47,656 bases of DNA from Paramuribaculum sp. (lineage in GTDB: Bacteria > Bacteroidota > Bacteroidia > Bacteroidales > Muribaculaceae): contig JAIDTT010000081.1 of assembly GCA_029060545.1 (NCBI GenBank), positions 1 to 47,656 of the forward strand, written 5' to 3'. This document shows, piece after piece, positions 15,998 to 23,319 of the stretch. A program made the translations under genes and the position numbers. The number at the start of each line of letters is the position of its first letter. Within the stretch, counting starts at the first letter, position 1. A model generated the notes under the pieces. That model worked only from the letters and a program-made list of their open reading frames with translations, did no database searches and was not told the origin of the DNA.

Positions 15998-17461
15998 TCA
16001 ACTTTTGCGCTTGGGGTCGCAGGTGAGGCCTACACCGAGTTTCTTGAAGATCTTGCGGTCGACTTCGCCAAGCATTACGGTGGAGTGTACCTGACAGCCG
16101 TAGAGTTTTGGCAGCATCTCGAGCGCCCGGCGGCAATTCTCGTCGCGGGTAGATAGGACGGAGAGAGCCACCAGTACTTCGTCGGTGTGGAGGCGTGGGT
16201 TGTGACTGCGTAGATAGCTCATTTTTGTGTGCTGGATCGGTTCGATCATAGCCTGCGGAATGAGCTTTATCGAATGCTCTATGCCAGCGAGATGCTTTAG
16301 TGCGTTGAGAAGAAGGGCTGCACTCGGACCGAGCAGATCGCCCGACTCTGCCGTGATTATGGTGCCGTCCTCAAGCTCAATAGCCGAGCAGTAGCGGCCG
16401 CTTTGTTCGGCCCGCTCACGTGCGGCAACGGTGGTCTTTCGGTAGGCGGTGTTGATTTTGGCTTGCTTGAATAGCAGTGCGATCTTGCTGATCTCGCTAT
16501 CGTTAGCTTTTCCTACAGCAAGCTCGTTCAGAGCTGTGAAATATCGGCGGATAATCTCATCTTTAGAGGCTTCGCAGCATACTTCATCGTCATTGATACA
16601 GAAGCCGACCATATTCACTCCCATATCGGTAGGCGACTTATAGGGGTTTTCACCATAGATGCCTTCGAATAGGGCGTTGAGCACGGGGAATATCTCTATG
16701 TCGCGGTTGTAGTTGATAGCTGTCTTGCCGTATGCTTCAAGGTGGAAGGGGTCGATCATATTTACGTCGTTGAGGTCGGCAGTAGCAGCCTCATAAGCAA
16801 TGTTGACCGGGTGCTTAAGCGGAAGGCTCCATACGGGGAATGTCTCGAATTTGGCGTAGCCGGCTTCGATACCGCGCTTGTGCTCGTTGTAGAGCTGGCT
16901 GAGGCATACCGCCATCTTGCCGCTGCCGGGGCCGGGGGCGGTGACGATCACGAGCGGACGGGTCGTGGCGATGTAGTCATTGCGGCCGAACCCTTCGTCG
17001 GACGCGATCAGGTCAACGTTGGTCGGGTAGCCGTCGATGAGATAGTGGAAGTAGGTGGTGATGCCCATTCGCTCAAGGCGTTCACGGAAGGCGTCGGCAC
17101 TCTTCTGACCATTGTAGTGGGTCACCACTACCGAGCTGACGAGAAAACCGCGCTTCTGAAATTCGTTGCGAAGACGGAGCACATCCTCGTCGTAGGTGAT
17201 GCCCAGATCATTGCGCACTTTGTTTTTCTCGATATCGACGGCGCTGATCACGATCACGATTTCGGCGTGGTCAGAGAGCTGTGAGAGCATACGCAGTTTG
17301 CTGTCGGGCTGGAAACCGGGCAGTACGCGGCTTGCATGATAATCGTCGAAGAGTTTCCCGCCAAGCTCAAGATAGAGCTTGTTGCCGAACTGAGCTATAC
17401 GCTCTTTGATGTGTTCGGACTGAATTTTGAGATATTTCTCGTTGTCAAAACCGTATTTCAT
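15998..17461 (-). CDS. DUF1846 family protein
   Basis: A 487-aa protein of the DUF1846 family. The called start at 17473 is four codons early; the Met at 17461 (MKYGFDNEKYLKIQSEHI) is the usual family start and is behind a -7 box. Visible landmarks are ELGGKLFDDYHASRVLPGF near the start, the glycine-rich loop VTAPGPGSGKMA (about 195-205), which resembles a nucleotide-binding loop, and SLPLKHPVNIAYEAATADL. The C-terminal part (about 320-480) is mostly helical. The protein is cytoplasmic with no signal peptide. Its biochemical role is not established to my knowledge. The length agrees with the family (about 490-500 aa). Confidence 0.9.
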   Translation of the reverse strand: MKYGFDNEKYLKIQSEHIKERIAQFGNKLYLELGGKLFDDYHASRVLPGFQPDSKLRMLSQLSDHAEIVIVISAVDIEKNKVRNDLGITYDEDVLRLRNEFQKRGFLVSSVVVTHYNGQKSADAFRERLERMGITTYFHYLIDGYPTNVDLIASDEGFGRNDYIATTRPLVIVTAPGPGSGKMAVCLSQLYNEHKRGIEAGYAKFETFPVWSLPLKHPVNIAYEAATADLNDVNMIDPFHLEAYGKTAINYNRDIEIFPVLNALFEGIYGENPYKSPTDMGVNMVGFCINDDEVCCEASKDEIIRRYFTALNELAVGKANDSEISKIALLFKQAKINTAYRKTTVAARERAEQSGRYCSAIELEDGTIITAESGDLLGPSAALLLNALKHLAGIEHSIKLIPQAMIEPIQHTKMSYLRSHNPRLHTDEVLVALSVLSTRDENCRRALEMLPKLYGCQVHSTVMLGEVDRKIFKKLGVGLTCDPKRKS

Positions 17462-17470
17462 AACGGACAA

Positions 17471-17478
17471 CAAAGTTA
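17471..17478 (-). promoter_or_regulatory. -7 box directly before the DUF1846 gene
   Basis: TAACTTTG on the minus strand, 9 nt before the chosen start codon, leaving a leader of about 6 nt. No clear -33 element. Confidence 0.45.
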
Positions 17479-17557
17479 TGAAAAAAATGGAAAAATGCCC
17501 ATTAAAAAATACTCACAGCGCAAAATTTCCGCGCACTCATCCATGTCTCTCAAAATC

Positions 17558-17592
17558 AATCAGCCTTTTAGTATAGAGCTAAAAGGCTGATT
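17558..17592. terminator. Hairpin terminator after the HigBA pair
   Basis: AATCAGCCTTTTAG (17558-17571) pairs with CTAAAAGGCTGATT (17579-17592), 14 bp with a 7-nt loop, 8 nt after the antitoxin stop. It differs from the hairpin at 15937-15973 by one base in each arm, and the two changes keep the pairing. Confidence 0.75.
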
Positions 17593-17600
17593 ATTCAATA

Positions 17601-17894
17601 TTAGAACTCGAAACTAATTTTAAGCCGACCCCCTAATCCACGCTCTACGATGTCGTAAAGTGTGCGAAGGGTGATATTTTCGCCATCGTTTTCAACTTTT
17701 GAGATAAACGGGCGCTTCTTATCAACTCGCGCGGCTAATTGCTCCTGCGTGAGATTCAAACTCTCACGTGCAGTCCTGATTTTGTATCCAATGCGGAGAG
17801 CTTCAAGTTCGTTTTCCAGTCGGTCGCGTTCGGTCGTACCGATCTCTCCGTAGTATTTATCTTTAAGTTGGTCGAGTGTCTGTATGTTGTTCAT
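17601..17894 (-). CDS. higA: HigA-type antitoxin (XRE helix-turn-helix)
   Basis: A 97-aa protein with a coiled N-terminal region (1-35) and an XRE-type helix-turn-helix (about 38-90: KIRTARESLNLTQEQLAARVDKKRPFISKVEN). It is the second gene of a toxin-first pair and overlaps the toxin by 32 bp, the usual HigBA arrangement. It should neutralise the toxin and repress the shared promoter; a palindrome between the promoter boxes upstream of the toxin is a likely operator. The name rests on the arrangement and domain type; no similarity search was done. Confidence 0.85.
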   Translation of the reverse strand: MNNIQTLDQLKDKYYGEIGTTERDRLENELEALRIGYKIRTARESLNLTQEQLAARVDKKRPFISKVENDGENITLRTLYDIVERGLGGRLKISFEF

Positions 17895-18237
17895 CGCAAT
17901 TATTTTTTTCGTTATAGTATTCAGCCATAATTCTCACTGCCCGTGTAATTTCTCCCGGAGGGGTCTTCTGCGTTTTCTTTTGGAAAGCACTAAATAGTAC
18001 AACCATTTTTGCGCCGTCAAAACAACAGAATATTCGGAAGATATTGTTGCCTAATTGTACACGAACTTCAAAGAGGCCGTTGGTACCTTCGATATATTTT
18101 AAGTAGGTCGACGGTACACGCTCTACATGTTCAAGTATATCAAGTACTTTGATTATTTTGTCCTGGACCTTTCGGGTTTGTTCTTTGAAAAAATCCTCAA
18201 AGTAGTTTTTGTATACTATGACCTCTCTGACTTTCAT
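17863..18237 (-). CDS. higB: HigB/RelE-superfamily toxin (Gp49-like)
   Basis: A 124-aa protein with the Gp49-like (DUF891) pattern: LYEVRVQLGN-type strand (GLFEVRVQLGNNIFRIFCCF), VVLFSAFQKKTQKTP and a final helix EITRAVRIMAEY. Members are mRNA interferases acting on the ribosome. The C-terminal about 11 residues overlap the antitoxin gene. The promoter box lies only 4 nt before the ATG, so the message may be leaderless. Family identity is good; whether it is toxic in this host is untested. Confidence 0.85.
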   Translation of the reverse strand: MKVREVIVYKNYFEDFFKEQTRKVQDKIIKVLDILEHVERVPSTYLKYIEGTNGLFEVRVQLGNNIFRIFCCFDGAKMVVLFSAFQKKTQKTPPGEITRAVRIMAEYYNEKNNCDEQHTDTRPT

Positions 18238-18241
18238 GCAA

Positions 18242-18273
18242 CAAAGGTAATTAATAAATTACATCCATGCAAA
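18242..18273 (-). promoter_or_regulatory. higBA promoter with internal palindrome
   Basis: On the minus strand, TTTG (18273-18270), 20 nt and TACCTTTG (18249-18242), a full consensus match. Between the boxes, GTAATT-AATA-AATTAC (18247-18262) is a perfect 6-4-6 palindrome overlapping the -7 box, a likely antitoxin operator. Confidence 0.7.
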
Positions 18274-18311
18274 TATAACATTGTGCCGAGATTAAAAGTT
18301 TCATTAAACAA

Positions 18312-18336
18312 TAGGCTGCGCCATCGACGCAGCCTA
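18312..18336 (-). terminator. Hairpin terminator after the DUF1349 gene
   Basis: TAGGCTGCG (18312-18320) pairs with CGCAGCCTA (18328-18336), a 9-bp stem with a 7-nt loop, 32 nt after the DUF1349 stop. On the minus strand the hairpin is followed by a T-rich stretch (TTGTTTAATG). Confidence 0.7.
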
Positions 18337-18368
18337 CTTGGTAATTCGTATATGAGTGGGAGAGGTGT

Positions 18369-19028
18369 TTATTCGGCGTTTTCCTTGAGCCACTTGGTGC
18401 GGACGGCATCCGGAAGGTGCTTCACGGAGAAGTCGGAGAAGGTGACGTTAAAGCCGTCGCCGTCGGGGCAGGCTCCCATCATGCCGATCTTCACGGGGCG
18501 ATTGGCCTCCATCCAGGCATTGCGCATGAGGGTGTACTCCTTGTCGTCAAACGAGTAGAAGATCTCGATGGCATCGAGGCGACGCACAGCCTTGATCCAA
18601 ATAAATTCCACAGGGCGGTCGAGGGCTATCACGCTCCAGTCGGATGTGTGGTGAGTGACCACTGTGCTGAGATTGTACTTGCCGTCGACAAACTCGATAC
18701 CGGTCTTGATATAGTTCTCGTGGTCAATGCGAATCATCATACCGGCCTGATCGAAACGCACTTTATAGTCGCCGGATATCTTTACCTTGGCTTCAAACTC
18801 GCCGCCGTATTCAGCGAAGTAGAAGGGAGCATCGTCGACGGTGAAGCCATAGTGAGAGATACGCCAGTAGTCGCTTTTGGGGGTGACAAACATCGAGAGC
18901 TTGCCGTTGGAAATATTCCACTTTGCCGGTTCATTGAACCAGTTCATCTTCTCAAGAGTCTGTGCACCCGACGACTGGATGCAGAGGAAAGCGCATACGG
19001 CTGCAAAGAGTAATTTTTTCATATTCAC
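18369..19028 (-). CDS. Exported DUF1349 (beta-sandwich) protein
   Basis: A 219-aa protein with a cleavable signal peptide (MKKLLFAAVCAFLCIQSSGAQ, cut after Ala22). The start could also be the Met at 19022. The mature part matches the DUF1349 concanavalin-like fold: WNISNGKLSMFVTPKSDYW, EFEAKVKISGDYKVRFDQAGMMIR, KTGIEFVDGKYNLSTVVT, then VKIGMMGACPDG and VTFSDFSVKHL. Such proteins usually bind or remodel carbohydrates in the periplasm; no catalytic residue is evident. It is transcribed away from the LuxR-type regulator with back-to-back promoter boxes in between. Confidence 0.9.
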   Translation of the reverse strand: MNMKKLLFAAVCAFLCIQSSGAQTLEKMNWFNEPAKWNISNGKLSMFVTPKSDYWRISHYGFTVDDAPFYFAEYGGEFEAKVKISGDYKVRFDQAGMMIRIDHENYIKTGIEFVDGKYNLSTVVTHHTSDWSVIALDRPVEFIWIKAVRRLDAIEIFYSFDDKEYTLMRNAWMEANRPVKIGMMGACPDGDGFNVTFSDFSVKHLPDAVRTKWLKENAE

Positions 19029-19093
19029 GCGGTTGATTATTATGTTATTTGAATTTATTTCGTAGCAAAGGATGGATTAACCATAAATATTAT

Positions 19094-19109
19094 TACATTT
19101 GCAAAAGTA
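19094..19109. promoter_or_regulatory. Back-to-back -7 boxes for the DUF1349 and LuxR-type genes
   Basis: TACATTTG (19094-19101, plus strand) is directly followed by CAAAAGTA (19102-19109), which reads TACTTTTG on the minus strand. Two -7 boxes therefore abut on opposite strands in the 125-bp gap. The -33 elements are not clear. Confidence 0.5.
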
Positions 19110-19153
19110 ACACATTGCTACACATCGGGCAATAGTCATAAATAACCATTCTA

Positions 19154-19891
19154 ATGAGTACGATCAGAGAGCTTGAGGATATAATGTCGGCGCAGTCACA
19201 GCAGGCCGGAGAGCTTAATATTGATACTGATATCATTGCGTATGCGCAGACTATGGCCGATATCGAGAATGCGATAGTGGTGATAAGCGATATGGCTCAG
19301 AAGCGGAGCCGGATATTTCTGGGTACGTTCGCACGTGAGCTTGGCATCAATGACTACGATAGTGAAAACTCCATCTGGGAGAAGGTGATTCTATCTTATC
19401 TATCGGAGGCAGAGTTGGAGACCAAGATGATATCCGAATTGCGGTTTTACCACTTCATTAAGAATAAGCCGAAATCGCGGCGCAATTACTATCTGCTTAC
19501 GAAGTTGCGCTTCCAGACTCATGCGGGTCGGATGGCCGATGTGGCTCACAAGCTTTACTATATATATGATGATCGAGGCGATGCGGTGAAATATGCCGTC
19601 TGCCGATATGCTCCGCTCACATTTGATTTTCGTGGCAAAAGCGTCATTGTAAACTCTATCGACGGGTCTATGGAGGAGCTTACCACTTCTGACGGCAAGG
19701 GCATACTGAGCAGGCGCGAACGTCAGGTGATGTCGCTGATCGCCGAAGGTAAGAAGAGTGCGGAGATCGCTGAGTTACTCAGTGTGAGCATTCACACCGT
19801 AAGCCGTCACCGACAGGAGATATTGGCCAAACTTCAGGTAAAAAACTCTATCGATGCCTGCCGGCTCGCGCGCTCGATGGAGCTGATTTAA
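19154..19891 (+). CDS. LuxR-type HTH transcriptional regulator
   Basis: A 245-aa cytoplasmic protein. The C-terminal domain (about 183-240) is a LuxR/GerE helix-turn-helix: LSRRERQVMSLIAEGKKSAEIAELLSVSIHTVSRHRQEILAKL. The N-terminal 180 residues have no receiver signature; the segment YYIYDDRGDAVKYAVCRYAPL could be a PAS-like strand pattern. Such regulators are common in Bacteroidetes. Its stop codon overlaps that of the convergent MATE gene by 4 bp. Target genes cannot be named; the divergent DUF1349 gene is a plausible one. Confidence 0.85.
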   Translation: MSTIRELEDIMSAQSQQAGELNIDTDIIAYAQTMADIENAIVVISDMAQKRSRIFLGTFARELGINDYDSENSIWEKVILSYLSEAELETKMISELRFYHFIKNKPKSRRNYYLLTKLRFQTHAGRMADVAHKLYYIYDDRGDAVKYAVCRYAPLTFDFRGKSVIVNSIDGSMEELTTSDGKGILSRRERQVMSLIAEGKKSAEIAELLSVSIHTVSRHRQEILAKLQVKNSIDACRLARSMELI

Positions 19892-21237
19892 GTTCGGCTA
19901 CGATTATATAGATAGTAGCCTGTGATGCAAAGCGAAGTGAGCATCTCCGATACTCCAAGCGCAAGCCAAATTCCGCTTTCGCCTGCGATCATAGGCAAAA
20001 TGATAAAGGATGGGATGAGCAACACCGCGCCGCGAAGCAGTGCGAACACGATTGCCGGAGCTACCTTCTCGATACTCTGGAAGTAACCTATGGCAGTGAG
20101 ATTGAATATGAAAAATATGAACGCTACTGAAAAGAGCGGGAATCCTGATACGGCGATTCCTGCTGCAGCCGTATCGCCATTGAGGAAGAGGTGTACCATC
20201 AGATCGGGAATGAACACGAACGCTGCTGTTACGATCAGTCCGCACACTATAGCCGACATAATGGCGAGACGCTCGGTGGCTACGATGCGCGATTTGCTGC
20301 CCAGTCCATAATTGTAGCTTATAATCGGCTGGGCTGATTGCGCTATAGCATTGCCGATCATGAATGCAAAGGGGCAGTAGTAGCAGGCGATACTGAAAGC
20401 GCCTACACCATCGTCGCCGATATAGTGCATAAACACGAGATTGCCCATAAGCATTAGCATTCCCATGGTGGCTTCACCCAATAGAGCCGAGATACCAATT
20501 TTACACTGATAGCCGATATTGCGTAGCGTGAGCCTTAGACTCTTACTGCTCAATTTCAGGCGGATGATGCGAAGTGTATCAGCCATCCATCCAAGATAGC
20601 ACATCACCATAAGGCCTCCTACCGCGCAACTTATACAGGTGGCTATCGCTGCGCCTCTCACACCCATCTGCATCGGGAAAATCATCACATAGTCGAGCGC
20701 GACGTTGAGCAATCCGGGCAATACGTTGCACCACATCGCGTAGCTCGGTGAGCCGTCGAGCCGTACTACAAATAGTCCGATACCGCACCACGCCTGAAAC
20801 AGACAAGCCACGAATATCCAGGGCATATAGTCGGTGACGAGCGGAAGGAGTGTCTCGGAACTACCGAGCATACGGCCCGTGGCAGCAGGGGATACCAACG
20901 TAGTTGCAAGAAAAGCCAATACTATTATAGTGACAACAGCGAGAGCCTGAGTGATATTAAGCCGGGCGGCTTTCACATTATCGTTGGCCAGGTGGATCGA
21001 CGATACCACCGAGCAGCCCACGCCGAGCATCAGGCTTATTCCCATTATCACCATAGTGGGAGCGATGCAGATGTTTACGGCAGCAAGTCCGTCGCTGCCT
21101 ACGCCCTGACCTACAAAGATGCCGTCGGTAGCCGTTACGGCACAGAGCGAAAGCATTCCCAGCAGAGTGGGGATGAAGTAGATTCTGAACAGGCGTGGGA
21201 TTTTTACCTTCCCGAGATCGATAGAGTCGCGTTGCAT
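19888..21237 (-). CDS. MATE-family efflux transporter
   Basis: A 449-aa inner-membrane protein with about 12 helices and the MATE pattern: IDLGKVKIPRLFRIYFIPTLLGMLS near the start, TDGIFVGQGVGSDGLAAVN, and in the second half GDDGVGAFSIACYYCPFAFMIGNAIAQSAQPIISYNYG. MATE proteins expel drugs or metabolites with Na+ or H+. The substrate is not evident. The gene is preceded by a -7 box 9 nt from the ATG and, further up, by the structured RNA at 21293-21540, which ends in a terminator 56 nt before this start; the RNA could be a leader that controls it or an independent gene. Confidence 0.93.
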   Translation of the reverse strand: MQRDSIDLGKVKIPRLFRIYFIPTLLGMLSLCAVTATDGIFVGQGVGSDGLAAVNICIAPTMVIMGISLMLGVGCSVVSSIHLANDNVKAARLNITQALAVVTIIVLAFLATTLVSPAATGRMLGSSETLLPLVTDYMPWIFVACLFQAWCGIGLFVVRLDGSPSYAMWCNVLPGLLNVALDYVMIFPMQMGVRGAAIATCISCAVGGLMVMCYLGWMADTLRIIRLKLSSKSLRLTLRNIGYQCKIGISALLGEATMGMLMLMGNLVFMHYIGDDGVGAFSIACYYCPFAFMIGNAIAQSAQPIISYNYGLGSKSRIVATERLAIMSAIVCGLIVTAAFVFIPDLMVHLFLNGDTAAAGIAVSGFPLFSVAFIFFIFNLTAIGYFQSIEKVAPAIVFALLRGAVLLIPSFIILPMIAGESGIWLALGVSEMLTSLCITGYYLYNRSRT

Positions 21238-21246
21238 AATTCACTG

Positions 21247-21254
21247 CAAAGTTA
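21247..21254 (-). promoter_or_regulatory. -7 box directly before the MATE gene
   Basis: TAACTTTG on the minus strand, 9 nt before the ATG at 21237; it would give a very short leader. No clear -33 element. If real, the MATE gene does not need read-through from the RNA upstream. Confidence 0.45.
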
Positions 21255-21292
21255 CTACAAAGATTGAAGTACAGAAAACAAGAGAACAATGA

Positions 21293-21540
21293 AATAAAAA
21301 CCCTCAACCGCTGCAACGGTCAAGGGTTGGGGTTCAAGACAAAAGGCACTCAGTTTTGAGTTATACCCTTAGTGTTGTGCCAAATGCCTTACGATATGTT
21401 AATAAAATTCGTTAGCATTCGTTTCGGGTGGTTAGAGTTTACACTCTTAAGCATTAAGCGCTAACCACTGAGGAGGTTTTGCAAATTGCATGTAATTAGC
21501 TATTAAATAATAGCTTCCCTCTAAGGCTTTTTTAATTCAA
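21293..21540 (-). ncRNA. Unassigned structured RNA with own promoter and terminator (6S-like candidate or leader RNA)
   Basis: This is the only non-coding content of the 491-bp gap. A full-consensus promoter precedes it. The transcript of about 245 nt can form a closing helix (CCTTAG, at 21526-21521, with CTAAGG, at 21372-21367), a hairpin AGCTATTA/TAATAGCT (21515-21498), a stem formed by GTGGTTAG and CTAACCAC (21468-21428), a small hairpin ACTCA/TGAGT near 21348-21361, and an intrinsic terminator AACCCTTGACCG/CGGTTGAGGGTT followed by TTTATTT (21328-21293). It carries no SRP, RNase P or tmRNA signature. A Bacteroidetes 6S RNA is one possibility by size; the other is an attenuating leader of the MATE gene. 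Identity is open; a real structured transcript is likely. Confidence 0.6.
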
Positions 21541-21543
21541 CCG

Positions 21544-21575
21544 CAAAGATAAAACAAACTTTGCAAACAGACAAA
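21544..21575 (-). promoter_or_regulatory. Promoter of the structured RNA
   Basis: On the minus strand, TTTG (21575-21572), 20 nt and TATCTTTG (21551-21544): one of the best matches to the Bacteroidetes consensus in the window. Predicted start near 21540. Confidence 0.75.
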
Positions 21576-21728
21576 TAAAAATCCCCTGTGGTCTTGCAAT
21601 GTTTTGATCGTTAACATTCGGACAATTCTAAAATTTTGTTACGGGTGCGAAATTTTTAATGAAAAGTTTTTTCTTTTCAGATTTATCCTTTTTCTTTGCA
21701 TAGTTACTTATTCAAATCCTGAATTGCT

Positions 21729-21980
21729 ATGCTTGGATTATTAGTATGGGCTATCTTGATTTTTTTGATTGCATGCGCCTCTTGCCCTGGTTTTTTTACA
21801 ATGATTTGTACAATTGTAGGTGTAATTTTCGGTATCTTTATACTTCTTTGTATTATTGGCATATTTTGCGGTGAGCCTTATCCGGATATGAAGGAAACAC
21901 CAAAAGATCGCGAAAAAGCCATCGATGAATGGGAAAAATATACCGGCCGCACACATCCTACCCGTGAAAAGAATAAGTAG
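21729..21980 (+). CDS. Small membrane protein of unknown function
   Basis: An 83-aa protein with two hydrophobic segments (about 2-18 and 24-47) and a charged C-terminal tail (PYPDMKETPKDREKAIDEWEKYTGRTHP). The tail is probably cytoplasmic. I do not recognise a family. An A/T-rich region with a weak -7-like box (TTTTCTTTG near 21691) lies upstream. The MFS transporter gene follows 80 bp downstream in the same direction. The composition is more A/T-rich than the neighbours. Confidence 0.6.
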   Translation: MLGLLVWAILIFLIACASCPGFFTMICTIVGVIFGIFILLCIIGIFCGEPYPDMKETPKDREKAIDEWEKYTGRTHPTREKNK

Positions 21981-22060
21981 CTAGTTGATGTGAAGAGTAG
22001 AGAGGGGTATAGAACATAAGAGAACCGGCGGTTGTTGAAATAATAAAACGACTATTTGAA

Positions 22061-23296
22061 ATGACTTCCGCTCAGACCAACGGCACGGCTGGCTCGGCAA
22101 CTTCGCCGGCACCAAGACACTATGGCATATTCGTAGTTTTCATCGCCATTATCGGCGCATTCTCATCGCTCGTCAACGATATGTACCTCCCTACGATTCC
22201 GGCGATGATGCACCAGTTTCACACCACTCCGTCGATGACCCAGATGGGTATATCGATGGCGATGATCGGTATGGGTATCGGCTCTGTATTGTGGGGCTCG
22301 GCGAGCGATCGCTACGGTCGTAAACCTATACTGATTATATCGCTGATTATCTTTGTAGCGGCTACGGCGTTGTCACTGTTTTCGCAAAGCATTACCTTCT
22401 TTATCGTCTGCCGTCTGTTTCAGGGTCTCGGTGCCGGTGGCGCCATGGTGCTCTCCACATCTATTCCAGCCGACGTGTATATGGGACGACAGCTCGCCAA
22501 GCTGATGGCTATAGTCGGTGCGATCAATGGCGTGGCGCCGGCTCTCGGTCCGGTGCTCGGCGGATTTATGGCCGATTGGGTAGGTTGGCGGGGTATTTTC
22601 GTAGTGCTGCTTGTGATCGGTGTAGGCATGACTTTCTGGACCACACGCTATAGCGAGACGCTTCCGCCGCAGCGCCGTATTCAGGCACGCAGTTTCGGAG
22701 ATTATATCAAAGCATATCGGTCGCTGGTCGTCAACCGAAGGTTTATGATTTACGTCACAATCAAGGCTGTGGCAATCGGATTGCTCTATGCCTACATAGC
22801 ATCGGCTCCATTCATCATCCAGACGCATTACGGCTTCAGCGCATTGATGTTCGGATTGATATTCGGTGGAAATGCTTTAGCTATGAGCGTAGGATCGTGG
22901 CTGGCTCTGCGCTTCAAGGTGATGAAGCAGGGTATGATCGCGGGTTGTGTAGGTATGTTCGTTTTCGCGGTAGCGGAAGCAGTGGTGATGTGGGGCGGTG
23001 CCTCTTTTCTGCTCTATGAGTTGTGTGCAGTGCCGATGCTGCTCTTCTCAGGAATGATTTTTTCGAGTGCCAACACTCTGTCGATGGAGGTTGGCCGACA
23101 GGAAGCGGGCACGGCATCCGCCATACTCAGTGTGGTGAAGTATCTCTTTGCTGCCGTTGTATCGCCGCTTGTAGGCCTCGGGAATATGTTCCATTCGGCA
23201 GCGATCGCTTATGTTGCCGTCACATCCGTAGCCCTGATACTCGCATGGATGGCCTACCGCCTGCCTCCGCTTGCCGATATGGAGCGCTCCAATTGA
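22061..23296 (+). CDS. Bcr/CflA-type MFS drug transporter
   Basis: A 411-aa inner-membrane protein with 12 predicted helices. The Bcr/CflA hallmarks are present: NDMYLPTIPAM in helix 1, the loop GSASDRYGRKPIL between helices 2 and 3, and RLFQGLGAGGAMVLSTSIPADVY in helix 4. Members export drugs or metabolites by proton antiport. The N-terminal 20 residues are polar and variable. It ends convergently with the histidine kinase gene, 23 bp apart. Confidence 0.92.
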   Translation: MTSAQTNGTAGSATSPAPRHYGIFVVFIAIIGAFSSLVNDMYLPTIPAMMHQFHTTPSMTQMGISMAMIGMGIGSVLWGSASDRYGRKPILIISLIIFVAATALSLFSQSITFFIVCRLFQGLGAGGAMVLSTSIPADVYMGRQLAKLMAIVGAINGVAPALGPVLGGFMADWVGWRGIFVVLLVIGVGMTFWTTRYSETLPPQRRIQARSFGDYIKAYRSLVVNRRFMIYVTIKAVAIGLLYAYIASAPFIIQTHYGFSALMFGLIFGGNALAMSVGSWLALRFKVMKQGMIAGCVGMFVFAVAEAVVMWGGASFLLYELCAVPMLLFSGMIFSSANTLSMEVGRQEAGTASAILSVVKYLFAAVVSPLVGLGNMFHSAAIAYVAVTSVALILAWMAYRLPPLADMERSN

Positions 23297-23319
23297 AGAT
23301 TCACAGCCGGGACGACGGA

